Of a DNA stretch of 64,000 nt, positions 22,580 through 32,188 are shown piece by piece. The translations under genes were made by a program, and so were the position numbers. The stretch is from assembly GCA_038380435.1 (NCBI GenBank), contig JAWZYU010000007.1, positions 21,121,001 through 21,185,000 of the forward strand, read 5' to 3'. The stretch comes from Ryuthela nishihirai (Eukaryota; Arthropoda; Arachnida; Araneae; Heptathelidae). Numbering within the stretch: the first letter of the stretch is position 1; each line of letters begins with the position of its first letter. The notes under the pieces were generated by a model, which had not been told where the DNA came from, made no database searches, and worked only from the letters and a program-made list of their open reading frames with translations.

Positions 22580-22935
22580 CTGAACAATTAACTTGACTCT
22601 TTTCTTAATTAATATGTCTGATTTTCATTTATTAAACTGATTAATTTTGGTTTATTACACTAATTGATTTCTCTCTACTAACTTGACAGTTTTTCCTTTG
22701 CAAACGTGACTGATTTTTTTAATAACTCGATTTATTTTCTTTCACTAATTTGACTATTTTTTTTCCTTTACTACTTGCCGTATTATCCTTTACTAATTTG
22801 ACTGGTTTTTCTCTATTAACTTGAACTAATTTTCCTTTACCAATTTTATTGATTTTTTTAATAACTTCACTAATTTTTCCTTTATTACACCTATGTTTCT
22901 CTACTAACTTGGCAGATTTATTTTCATTAACATCT
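22580..22935 (+). repeat. Degenerate tandem array: CTAACTTGACTGATTTTTCC
   Basis: About ten imperfect units of roughly 30-36 bp. Each is a version of TTTACTAATTTGACTG followed by a T-rich run (22590-22930). Confidence 0.7.
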
Positions 22936-23639
22936 TTGACTTTCTTTAATTAACAGGTCCGATTCTGCCATCCTATTGATATATCCGATTCTACCATCCA
23001 TTCTGTTGAATGTCCGGACATGGCATCAGATGGTGTATCCAGGTCAGCCACATCCTTATGAAGCTCTCCGTTGCTTGTTCCATATCTGGCTTTCCGACAA
23101 TGTTTCTCCGCAGAATACCGGGTACAGTCACAGCGATCTTGGTCAGAACAGATTAACAACAAACTCTTCGTAATCAAACATTTTGTCAAACTGTGGAAGT
23201 CTTTGTACGAGCTCAAGGAGGAAATTGTACTTATTCATCCCCTCATCTTTTTTTTTCGGGAAGGGCGACCACACTTATTATGAGTTTTGTTTTACCTTTT
23301 GAACTGACAAACACATTTAACCATATTGATTTTAATTCTGAACAAGGGTTTTTTTTTTTGTTTTGTTTTACCTCTCATCACTTGCCGTCCGGACCTTTTA
23401 CATTCTTACATCTTTTATAGTGTGATTCATTTTTAGAGCTTGTCTTCGTGTTTTTTTAATTATCTTAAATGAATTTAATCTCTTCATGTTCAGTATTTTA
23501 AAATCGTTGATTTTTAACGGGTATTATACACCTATTGTTTGCTTTTAGCATGTTTAAAAAAATAGATACAGATGAAGCAATGTTGTAACTTTGCTGTCTG
23601 TCTCTGTCCTTTGTAGACATTCATTTTGTTTTATTTTTT
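22936..23639. other. Mixed-composition DNA with overlapping unassigned frames
   Basis: 22960-23220 is less AT-rich and open on both strands (22950-23216 minus; 23071-23283 plus). Neither product is recognised. T-rich runs follow. Confidence 0.25.
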
Positions 23640-23965
23640 TTTTTTGGAGATAAACCGAAAGTTCTTTTTGTGTTTGTAGGTATTGGTAAATTTTTACGAT
23701 TCGTATTTTACGAAGTTCCCGATAGCTTTAATAGCGCCCTCTATAGGTGAATATAGTAGAAAAATCATCAAATTTTAAACCAATATTGCATATTATAAAA
23801 TTTTTACAAATTTGTTATTTTTTCCTCCTATTCTTGGGGATATAGTAGCAAATCACTGCTCCCAATAAAAATCTCTTGACTACAAAATTCTACTATCAAA
23901 CTTTATAATTTGTTGCTTCCCCATTTTCCAACTTTATCACCATCCAATGGCGGAACTCATGCTTT
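23640..23965 (+). repeat. Family C interspersed repeat
   Basis: Shares with the 45.8-46.7 kb copies the order GAGATAAACCGAAAGTTCTT, TAGGTATTGGTAAA, TTTACGATTCG and GCGCCCTCTATAGGTG. The 3' part has diverged. A non-coding repeat of unknown class. Confidence 0.6.
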
Positions 23966-24560
23966 CAGAGATAGACGAGTCAACGGATAGCGAGAATGCA
24001 GCCCCAGTTCTCGCAGTTGTTTTTTAATCGTGCTCTTGAACAGGCGCCAGGCGCAGACAGGGATGATGTTACGATGTTGGAAAACTGGATGTTTCTGCTA
24101 GACTTGTCGTCTGTTGTAGCTAATCTGCGGATCCGTCGATTCACCATTTCGAAAGTTATTCTGATGACACCAGAGCCTTAGCGACTCTCTGGGTACATTC
24201 CTGTACACATTGGTGCCAACGGAATTCAACCGTTGGAGCATCACAACTCACACGAACGCGATTTGATGTATTGACCATCCTGCGTCTAAAACCCAATGAT
24301 GCAACCCCTTTTAAATTCCATCAACTGTACATAATATCGCATTTTACACATCTTCGCACTCTTCGCGAATCATTCATTCACTATTTGTTTGCCTGCTGAC
24401 TTTTCCTCCAGTTTTAATAGCTCTTTCAGATTCCTACGTCATCGGCGCAATACCGGACGTATTTTAGGCCTACTCCTGTGCCGATCGACATGATATACAA
24501 TTTGTTTATATCCGTATACGTCACAACTCTGCATGTAAATCAATAGGTCAATCCGTCGAA
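23966..24560 (+). other. GC-richer island with two unassigned open frames
   Basis: One 61-codon frame at 23996-24181 contains RALEQAPGADRDDVTMLENW. A second frame, with no ATG at its start, runs open for about 92 codons from about 24127 to a TGA near 24402 and includes SYSDDTRALATLW and RTRFDVLTILRLKPND. It is unusually long for this AT-rich region and ends close to the first frame. I do not recognise either. They could be exons of a host gene or a decayed transposon protein with a frameshift. Confidence 0.25.
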
Positions 24561-24586
24561 AACCACGTAGAAGGCCAGTCCACAAG

Positions 24587-24975
24587 GGGCGGGGGTGGCT
24601 CAGTCGGTAGCGCGCCAGGCTCGTAATCTGTAGTTCCCAGGTTCGAGTCCCAGCTGGGTCAGCGTTGAGATTTATCTTCGCAAAATTTCCCCGCCCTGCC
24701 CACGGTCAGTAGGGGACACCGATGGGCTTGGAAAGGCCGCCGTCCGTCGGATGGGACGTTAAGCCGTGGTCCCGTGTGCGGGAGAGCCATACCATGTGCA
24801 CGTTAAAGAACACGCTGGATGGCCTTGACGGGAGGCTACCATCTGTCTCCCAACAGCTGTTCCAGTGGGTCCCCTCCCCCAACCTTCTCTGAGCCTTCGG
24901 GGTCCATGTGACCTGGCCATTTAGCCCATGGTGTGCAAAAATGTGCAGCTCAGAGGTAAAACAACACAACCCAAC
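24587..24975 (+). mobile_element. SINE family A, reference-quality copy
   Basis: A non-autonomous retrotransposon made by RNA polymerase III and moved by a LINE. The tRNA-like head has box A GTGGCTCAGTCGGTAGCGC and box B AGGTTCGAGTCCC. The loop between them, CTCGTAA, places CGT at the anticodon position (Thr-like; the loop also resembles elongator Met). The body of about 300 bp contains GATGGGACGTTAAGCCGTGG and GTGCACGTTAAAGAACACGC, and the tail is CAACACAACCCAACCC. The flanking 12-bp duplication CCAGTCCACAAG at 24575-24586 and 24976-24987 proves retroposition. The body resembles conserved central domains of metazoan SINEs (I recall the Nin-DC type), which I have not verified. Confidence 0.93.
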
Positions 24976-24987
24976 CCAGTCCACAAG

Positions 24988-25318
24988 TCATAACGTCAAT
25001 ACAGGTGGACCCAAAAACAAAAATCTACGAATTTCTTATATATTTATTTCTTTTCTTTCAAGTAGTAAGTTTTAAAATTAATCCTTATGCAAATATATAT
25101 TTTTAAATATACATTATTTGCTGACGTCATAACTTAGTAAAACGGCCTTCTGTGCTAGGTGTTCCGTCTCACAGATCCGTCTCACAGATTACATAGCTAG
25201 CACATATGCTATAAATTCAGGTTCATGTAGATAAAATAGAGTGTAGAGTTATATTAATGCCTTCAACTGCATCTAACTTGCGATTTGTGTTATAAAGATT
25301 GCAAAAAATAAACACTTT
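24988..25318. other. AT-rich repeat shared with 48.6-49.0 kb
   Basis: AAGTTTTAAAATTAATCC, then TAAATATACAT and AACGGCCTTCT follow the same order as at 48680-48960 (TTTTAAAATTAATCTT, then AACGGCCTTGTCTTC). It is probably an interspersed, partly palindromic repeat. Confidence 0.45.
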
Positions 25319-25319
25319 T

Positions 25320-25366
25320 CCTCAAGCAGCTGTTTGACACAGAAGCCTGACGGGATCCTGAGAGAA
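25320..25366 (-). mobile_element. SINE family B, 3' end scrap
   Basis: CCTCAAGCAGCTGTTTGACAC and GAAGCCTGACGGGATCCTG match the 3' end of family B in reverse. Confidence 0.6.
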
Positions 25367-26047
25367 TAATGTCTTACAGAATATCTGTAAGGAAGGTTAC
25401 TTTATAACAGGGGTGCCAAACTACGCCTATTTAGCAAATTTATCCAATCCACGACAAAACTGATAATAGAATATATATTTAACCTGGCTCTTTTAAAATG
25501 AATAGTATTTTAATAAGCTGAAAGAAGAAAATATTAATGATATCATACAATTAGCTACAAGGCTGCTGAAGCAGAATGTTCAGCAGTTTATATCTGGGAT
25601 TCTTCACATACAGTTTTGACAAGACAACTTCAGTTTTGACATTAAAATTGACTTTATATTATTAATTATTTTAACTATTATTTTGTACCTAAACAAATGT
25701 CAAGTAAAATATAATGAACAAAATTAAACATTTTTGTTCGTTTTATTGTACACTTTTTTCAACTGTTGGCCTACAATAAGCATAATATTTTTCTATTCGG
25801 CCCGATGCCAAAAAACATTTATGCACCTCTGGTTTATAAGCTTTTATTATTAGTGTGTTGTTTTAGCTTTAAGATGCATTTTTATCACACATGTTATTTT
25901 CAAATTACTGGCTTGCAATAAATAAACAGATTCATAAACGTTTTAAAGGCAAAAAAAATTACCTACTTTTTACATATGTTAACAAAATTATCACGCACGT
26001 GGACAGATAACATTTTAAATCGGGCCTAAAGCATTGTTTTGAAACAA
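25367..26047. other. AT-rich DNA, nothing identified
   Basis: No coding signal or repeat structure noted. Confidence 0.3.
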
Positions 26048-26738
26048 TAATAGAATGTTGGGTTGAGCTCTTTTACTTCTAAGCGACTCTACACGACTCT
26101 GAGAATTTATTATTTTTTGGGTGTATAAGAATTCAGTTTTGGGGAGAGTTACGATAATTTAATTTCACTCCCCACCCCCGAAGCCCGAAGTTATCCCGGG
26201 GGTTCCGAGAATAAGATTTGAGTACAGTTTCCCAATTGCTAAAATATTCCACCGAACCGGAAAATGTAAAATGATATTCTATATGGAATGAGGTTTTATA
26301 GTTTTTTTTTTAATCTATTTTTAATGTCGGACATAAAATTATACAAAGACAACTGCTTTAGATTTCAAAGCAGGTAGACAATTTAAGATTTAGTATAAGT
26401 CGACAGGATTTCCGTGGGAGGGGTCCGGAACCGTCCCGATCCCCCTCTGCTCCCAAGGATTCAGAGAAGTTTAGGAAAAGGAACACGGACAGCTGGTAGA
26501 AGAAAGATGGAAGCCCCCCGTCAAGTCCATTAAGTATGTTCTTTATCGTGCACAGAGTATATGATGGGGCTGCGGCTTAAACTCCCATCCGACGGACGAC
26601 GGCCTTTCCAAAGTCCATCAGTGTTCCCTTTCTCAATAAGAAAATTGTGGGGGCTAGAGAAGATAAATCTTAATGCTGGCCACTCTAAATGAGTATTGTA
26701 GATTAAAACCTTGGTGCGCTACCGACTGAGCAAACAGT
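26048..26738 (-). mobile_element. SINE family A, old copy with AT-rich interruption
   Basis: A tail scrap at 26054-26105 (GTTGGGTTGAGCTCTTTTAC) and, after about 320 bp of unrelated AT-rich sequence, a diverged reverse copy at 26425-26738 (CCCAAGGATTCAGAGAAG to GCGCTACCGACTGAGC). They may be one copy split by an insertion, or two copies. Confidence 0.6.
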
Positions 26739-27154
26739 TAATAGAAGAAAAAACATCAATATAGATGTTTCTGTTTTTTTTTTTTTTTTTCCATTTTTAG
26801 TTACTACTGCTAAGTATACGTTTTTAACGCAATGCTAAATTGGTGAAAAACAACTAAATACCCATAAACAGTTTGTTCCTTATACCATATCTTCTAATTT
26901 TATCTTCTTAAACGTTTGGAGGAAAAGGGAACAAGAGCCATATCCATTTTCTACGTACCGAAAATTCCACGTTCAATATATTATTTTGCATTCAACATAA
27001 GGATGATTGTCTAAATTTGATTATTAGTGCATATTGAATAAAATAAGAAAGATTCACTCCACAATGCATTAGATTTACTTTGTTTGATGAACTTTTCCCG
27101 TTTTAAGCATATTTAAATACGTCAATACATAAATAGTTCATAACAATAAATACC
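26739..27154. other. AT-rich DNA with a poly(T) run
   Basis: A long T run lies near 26774-26790. Nothing else. Confidence 0.3.
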
Positions 27155-27339
27155 ACCTCAAGTAGCTGCTTGCCACAGAGGTCTGACAGGAGCCTGCCAG
27201 TTTAATACGCCATAGTAGATCTGTGAGGATGGCAGGATCTCAGCAGAAATACAACACAAACATCCATGCTTTACCAGGGACCGAACCCAGGTCCCTTTGA
27301 TCCGTAGCCAAGCCAGCTTACCACTCGGCCACGGGGAAT
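27155..27339 (-). mobile_element. SINE family B, full-length reverse copy
   Basis: Family B in sense orientation: a tRNA-like head with box A GCCGAGTGGTAAGCTGGCTT, box B CTGGGTTCGGTCCC, then GCATGGATGTTTG, CTGAGATCCTGCCATCC, CTGACAGG and CAGACCTCTGTGGCAAGCAG. The head resembles Ser/Leu-type tRNAs. Here it is complete but substituted. Confidence 0.85.
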
Positions 27340-28228
27340 ACAAGTAGTTCACATGTTATCTTAAATTTAAATAAAAATATTAATTATACTTAATTTAAAA
27401 AAAAATTGAAAAATCACACTTTTGAAAAATTAAAATAAAAATATATAAAATTTTAGATCAATTACAATAATCTATTCGGAAAAACAAAGATACTTTTGAA
27501 ACCAGGAACATTGACTCAGTGGCTATGAAAACGTGTGTTGAATTTGAAACCATTTAACTTAGGACAAACCTCATGCTAAACTCTTCTTGGTACTATTATC
27601 GCAATTTGCATGTTATTCTTGGTTGCTATTATCGTAATTTGCATACGTATGCGAATAATAGTTTTCAGCGAAAATATATAATTACCCAAGGAAAAATATA
27701 CACTCAAGCAAAAAACAAAAATTCCCCTTATTGGCAAAAAATAATGATATTTTGTGATCTAGATAAAAGAGAACAAATGAAAGCTTCTATTCCACACGAA
27801 AAACGAGTTTACGGCACTCGAGATAGTAAAATTTTTCTTTCATACGAACGTTTTCAGTGCATTACAAAGAACACGGCGTTGGAAGTTGGCATCCTATTAA
27901 CACAGCACAGCATTAATGGGGATGTTCATTTAATCAAGTTTCAGCTGGCATTGCGGTACTGACTTTTTCAGATATTAAAAAGATGTGAGTGTTTTCCTTT
28001 TTGCGAATTACGGAATGAGCTGTAATGCCACTTGACATAAAAAAACGAAGTATTATAAAAATTGAACTTGCTTTCTCCACAAAATGTAGCTTCCAGGTGA
28101 AAAACGATATTACTACTTTAATCTAAACAATTGTATAGGAATATACTTGCCATCTTCATACTTGTCATTGTTTCTTGAGTCTGAGAACAGCTGAGATGAT
28201 ACTTTCATGAGACACGGAGAATTGTGTA
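27340..28228 (+). other. AT-rich DNA with an unassigned 129-codon frame
   Basis: The longest non-repeat frame in this part (27573-27962) begins with two imperfect copies of CYYRNLH and later reads PHEKRVYGTRDSKIFLSYER. The N-terminal part reflects a local DNA duplication (TATTATCGCAATTTGCATG and near copy). No family recognised. It may be chance, or a remnant of a mobile element. Confidence 0.2.
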
Positions 28229-28240
28229 CTGTTGGTAGAA

Positions 28241-28620
28241 GGGGCGGGGGTGGCTCAGTCGGCAGCGCGCCAGACTCGTAATCTGTAGTTCCCAGGTTCG
28301 AGTCCCAGCTGGGTCAGCGTTGAGATTTATCTGCGCAAAATTCCACGCCCTGCCCATGGTCAGTAAGGGACACCGATGGGCTTGGAAAGGCCGCCATCCG
28401 TCGAATGGGACGTTAAGCCGTGGCCCTGTGTGCGGGAGAGCCATACCCTATGCACGTTAAAGAATATGCTGGATGGCCTTGAGAGGCTACCATCTGTCTC
28501 CCAACAGCTGTTCCAGTGGGTCCCCTCCTCCAACCTTCTCTGAGCCTTCGGGATCCTTGTGACCTGGCCATTTAGCCCATTGTGTGCAAAGAAGTGCCGC
28601 TCAGAGGTAAAACAACCCAA
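28241..28620 (+). mobile_element. SINE family A, young full-length copy
   Basis: 12-bp duplication CTGTTGGTAGAA at 28229-28240 and 28621-28632. Near-consensus except GTCGGCAGCGCG in box A and a small deletion in CTTGAGAGGCTACC. The tail is a single AACCCAA. Confidence 0.93.
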
Positions 28621-28654
28621 CTGTTGGTAGAAAGTTCATTGCATCAATTAGAGG

Positions 28655-28765
28655 AGATCTTGATCGGAGACCAGTTGCTCAGTGGTCCACAGCACCTGAC
28701 ATGCTATCAGTAAGTCTGTGGTTCATATCCAACCCAGCTCAAGACGATTTTTCCTCTAAAATTGA
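28655..28765 (+). mobile_element. tRNA-derived SINE family D, partial
   Basis: Box-A-like CAGTTGCTCAGTGGTCC, box-B-like TGTGGTTCATATCC, then AACCCAGCTCAAGACGATTT and TTCCTCT, which match the arms of the palindrome at 10868-11086. Confidence 0.55.
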
Positions 28766-28831
28766 TCGACGTTAAATTCAGAGCGATATCTTCCTTAATC
28801 ATATTACTACTATTCTTCTTAAATTCATATA

Positions 28832-28910
28832 CACAGTCGTATCAGAATAATATGACCACCTACCATACATATACTATGGTAGATGATCATATTATTCTGA
28901 TACGATTGTG
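28832..28910. mobile_element. Minimal 79-bp Tc1-type MITE
   Basis: TA flanks at 28830-28831 and 28911-28912. The two arms (38 bp counted with the flanks, three mismatches) start CACAGTCGTATCAGAATAAT and CACAATCGTATCAGAATAAT and are separated by only 9 bp. The inner ATATGACCACC resembles the inner end of the Tc1 TIR at 612 (ATTATGACCACC). It is thus two transposon tips almost back to back. Confidence 0.8.
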
Positions 28911-29046
28911 TATGCATGTGAAAATAGAGATGATGCATTGAAAGAATAATACAGTACACTGGAATGAGTGGAAAACCCTACAAAACACTGAAAATTTCTG
29001 GGTTGAAACTAATGGCCAATTACATCGTGGAGGTACAAAATATACG

Positions 29047-29275
29047 GAAATATCTGCAGATTGTGTTCAAATTGCTGAGTTATCGTTTTCAAATGCATCT
29101 GTGGAGAGAATGTTTTTCCTAGTAATTAACATCAAAAATAATTTGAGGACTACTACAGAATAGATGTTAATACAGTTGAATTGGTTCAAGTGACGTACAA
29201 TTTAGGAAAACGTTGTGATGATTTTTTGCCTCTCACTGACTATGGTAGCATTCTTCAATTCAGAAACCACATATA
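29047..29275 (+). pseudogene. hAT transposase C-terminal (dimerisation) remnant
   Basis: The open 39-codon stretch 29047-29163 reads FSNASVERMFFLVINIKNNL then RTTTE and a stop. This matches the conserved hAT C-terminal block (xNAxVERxFSxxNxIKxxxRN). After the stop, homology may continue in another frame (NLGKRCDDFLPLTDYG, before 29262). The catalytic region is absent. hAT proteins bind transposon ends as dimers through this region. A domesticated exon cannot be excluded, but the surrounding frame is not open. Confidence 0.7.
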
Positions 29276-29299
29276 AATAATATGACCACGAAGATGATA

Positions 29300-29924
29300 C
29301 AGTACTGTGCAAATTAGTTGGGACAATAGGAAAATGCAGTAACGAAAACACAACTAAAATATTTATTTGTTTAATAGTGTAGTTAATAGTGAATATGACT
29401 CCCCCCCCTTAGCTTTAATTACTTCTTTCACCCTCTCAACCATTGATGCCACTAGCTTTCCACACATCTCCTTCACTTCAGGGTCGTGGTACTACACTTT
29501 CATGACATTTTCTATCATTTTGGTTTTCGTCGTGCATTCCATCTTAGATATGCGCGCTTTAATAATGGCCCACAATTTTTCAATGGGATTTAGATCAGGT
29601 GAATTTCCTGGCCACTCCAATACCTACAAATGTTGCTGGGTAAAGAAACTCTTAACAAGCTTAAAATTGTGGCATGGAGCCTGCCAGTTGGGACGTTAAG
29701 CCGTGGCCCTGTGTGCGGGAAATACCCCATCGCCGTTAGGAAACAGCTTCTGCAGTGTTGGGACCATTTTCTCCTCAAGAACGCCTATGTACATTTTGCT
29801 GTCCGGAAGCTATGAAACATCCCCAAAACAAGACCTAGGGTGGGTGTTTGGGGGATTGCTGGATGTGGCCGGATCGAAGAGGTTCTCCAAGCTTCGCTTG
29901 TCTCAACTAATTCGCACAGTACTG
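29300..29924 (-). mobile_element. Tc1-like deletion derivative carrying a SINE scrap
   Basis: 625 bp flanked by TA at 29298-29299 and 29925-29926. The TIRs of 25 bp start CAGTACTGTGC and differ at two positions. The interior is the reverse complement of a transposase C-terminal region, shared with 43181-43784. Relative to that copy, GGCAGATCCTGTTG is replaced by a longer stretch that includes GGGACGTTAAGCCGTGGCCC (29691-29721), which is family A SINE sequence. A stretch of about 35 bp present at 43 kb is also missing. Confidence 0.85.
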
Positions 29925-30126
29925 TAGCATTTTGGAAGCATTTGGAAAAATTAATGTCATATAAAGTTAGCAATATTTATTGATTTTTATAGATATTAAT
30001 AAACGATTATTAATAAAACTATTAGTGTTATTCATGATGCAAATTATTACTGTTGCAATCGAAGGGAAATTTTTACCTAGTTCAACCAAATGGTTGCTAT
30101 TATCATAAAAACTATTTAAAAATATC

Positions 30127-30290
30127 TACCCGGGTTCGAGCCCCGGATTAGGCATGGATGTGTGTGTCGCTTTTCTGCTGAGGTCCTGCCATCCTCTCAG
30201 ATCTCCTACTGTGGCATATAAACTGACAGGCTCCTGTCAGACCTCTGTGGCAAGCAGCTGCTTGAGGGGGGTATTTATTTTTTTTTTTTT
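30127..30290 (+). mobile_element. SINE family B, 5'-truncated at box B
   Basis: Starts with CCGGGTTCGAGCCCCGGATT, so the box A half is missing. The rest is near-consensus to GCTTGAGGGGGGTATTTATT and a T run. Confidence 0.85.
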
Positions 30291-30485
30291 AACAGGATAA
30301 CATTTTATAAGGAAACAGAGAAGTTTGGTGCTAAAATCTCTTATGTTACTTTTTTTTTTGATACCTATTATTCAGTAAAACTTAGCAGTTTTTTACTTAA
30401 ACTGTTTGCTATAATAATCTTTCACTTAAGGAGAAGCTGAATTGTTTTGGTAAAATTTTAAGAAAAACGCCAACCTTAAAGGAGT
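30291..30485. other. AT-rich DNA
   Basis: T-rich runs after the SINE tail. No feature seen. Confidence 0.25.
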
Positions 30486-31080
30486 TTTTTTTTCTTCTTA
30501 ATTTGAAACGTTTAGCTCTTTTTGTTAACGTCTATGCATTGTTGAACCTTTATTTAGTTAAAATGACAGTATACTTTCAGCAAAACCATAATTTTTTTAA
30601 GGTCTCTCTGGAGAAAATTTATTGCATCATATGTGATCCGCAGCTTAAAATTTTACTACAAAAAATTTGTATTTTTGAAAATATGGAAGAAAACAACTTT
30701 CGAAATTCGGTCTCTTTTTTTCTGGAAATCGTCAAATTTGAGGGATTTTGACCCAATTTAGGGAGAAAACGAGGCATCCATCTTGCAACACTGAGTGCAG
30801 GGGTTTTTACTTTTTTTTAATTTGAGAACATTTAGCCCATTTTGTTAACATCTTGGCTACTGATCTAAGGGACCTGGGTTCGAGCCCCGGGTAAGGCATG
30901 GATGTATGTGTCGTTTTTCTGCTGAGGTCCTGCCATCTTCTCAGACCTTCTACTATGGCGTATAAACTGACAGGATCCTGTCAGACCTCTGTGGCAAGCA
31001 GCTGCTTGAGGGGGTATTTATTTATTTATTTTATTTTTTATGCATATTTGAACCTTTATTTAGTTGAAATGATAGTATTA
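30486..31080 (+). repeat. Duplicated AT-rich segment, one copy filled by SINE B
   Basis: 30486-30575 and 30802-30852 plus 31041-31080 share TTAATTTGA, TTTTGTTAAC and TATGCAT(T/A), then TTGAACCTTTATTTAGTT. The second copy is interrupted by SINE B at 30853-31040 between GTTAACATCT and TATGCAT, so the first copy is a paralogous empty site. Confidence 0.7.
30853..31040 (+). mobile_element. SINE family B, partially 5'-truncated
   Basis: Begins in the tRNA-like part at TGGCTACTGATCTAAGGG and keeps box B (TGGGTTCGAGCCCCGGG). It ends with GAGGGGGTATTTATTTATTT and a T-rich tail. Confidence 0.85.
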
Positions 31081-31139
31081 GTTTCATTCGAAACCTAATC
31101 GCACTGTTTTCTTAATTCTGAAATGTTATGGTAAATGTA

Positions 31140-32100
31140 ACAATAATTCACTAATTCGTGCATTTGTGACTTTCATCAGACCCTCACTAGAATACCCCTC
31201 ACCTGTATGGACACGTCATCTAATATCAGACATCAAAAACCTTGAACGCACCCAGAGATTGTTTACAAAAAGACTTCCTGGGTTTTACAATATGCCATAT
31301 GAGGAAAGGTTGAAAAGGCTCTCATTTTATTCCTTGGAGTGGAGAAGACTAATATTTTACTTAAAAACATGTTATAAACTTATTCATGGAGTGGCTCACT
31401 CTAACTCAGGTACTCCTATTGTCAACAGGGGCGGGGGTGGCTCAGTCGGAAGCGCGCCAGGCTCTAATCTGTAGTTCCCAGGTTCGAGTCCCAGTTGAGT
31501 CAGCGTTGAGATTTATCTCCGCAAAATTCCCCGCCCTGTCCACGGTCAGTAGGGGATACCGATAGACTTGGAAAGGCCGCCGTCCGTCGGATGGGATGTT
31601 AAGCCGTGGCCCCGTGTGCGGGAGAGCCATACCTGTGCACGTTAAAGAACACTCTGGATGGCCTTGACGGGAGGCTACCATTTGTCTCCCAACAGCTGTT
31701 CTAGTGGGTCCCCTCCCCCAACCTTCTCTGAGCCTTCGGGGTCCATGTGACCTGACCATTTAGCCCATGGTGTGCAAAAAAGTGCCGCTCAGAGGTAAAA
31801 CAACAACAACAACCCTATTGTCAACAGAAGAATAAGAGGTCATGCTCTTACTATCGATGTTTTTCCTCGAAAGAATTAAGTACCATTCCTTTCTGTGCCG
31901 TGTTGGAAGAGTATGCAACTCCCTTCCCAGCGAGATTGCCACTTTTATAGCTATTCATGTTTTTACTTTTAGACTGAAGAGATATGACTTATGACTATAT
32001 TCAACTCATCTCAAATATTTCAACTTTTGATGTACTTTCCTTGTCCGGTATCAGTGTGCTGATATAGCACCTTCCAGCTTTCTCTGTTAATTAAATTAAA
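31140..32100 (+). pseudogene. CR1/L2-like LINE 3' end, split by SINE A
   Basis: The C-terminal end of a reverse transcriptase. The frame from 31166 reads FIRPSLEYPSPVWTRHL, IKNLERTQRLFTKRLPG, MPYEERLKRLSFYSLEWRR and LKTCYKLIHG. This order (RPxLEYxSPVW, IxxLExVQRxxTK, YxERLxxLxLxxLExRR) is typical of CR1/L2/Rex-type LINEs. After the SINE at 31429-31813 the frame resumes (IVNRRIRGHALTIDVFPRKN), then a stop. The 3' region GTGTGCTGATATAGCACC and the AATTAAATTAAATAAAT end fit a LINE 3' terminus. 5'-truncated, missing most of the protein. Confidence 0.85.
31429..31813 (+). mobile_element. SINE family A, young copy inside the LINE
   Basis: Perfect 14-bp duplication CCTATTGTCAACAG at 31415-31428 and 31814-31827. 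The tail is CAACAACAACAACC rather than the usual CAACCC units. Confidence 0.95.
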
Positions 32101-32102
32101 TA

Positions 32103-32188
32103 AATCTCAACCCTGTTGCAGTTGGGACTCGAACCTGGGCACTACCGATTATAAGCCTGCTCTGCTACCGATTTAGTCAACCCCGCCT
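32103..32188 (-). mobile_element. SINE family A, tRNA-like head only
   Basis: AATCTCAACCCTGTTGCAGT, GGGACTCGAACCTGGG and GCTACCGATTTAGTCAACCC are the reverse of the head and first part of the body. It abuts the LINE 3' end. Confidence 0.75.

Noticed and set aside
24595..24660. Possible tRNA gene (Thr-like CGT loop) at SINE heads
   Set aside because: Boxes A and B are good, but the acceptor stem does not close, and each head is fused to a SINE body with target duplications.
24706..24984. A recurrent minus-strand protein of about 80-90 residues containing SERHFFAHHGLNGQVTWTPK
   Set aside because: It is the complement of family A SINE bodies and appears at every young copy (28.4, 51.1, 55.2, 60.8 kb). 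The identical context is due to the repeat, not a gene family.
27573..27962. 129-codon plus-strand frame as a real gene
   Set aside because: No recognised domain, and the N-terminal repeat mirrors a local DNA duplication. Kept only as an unassigned frame.
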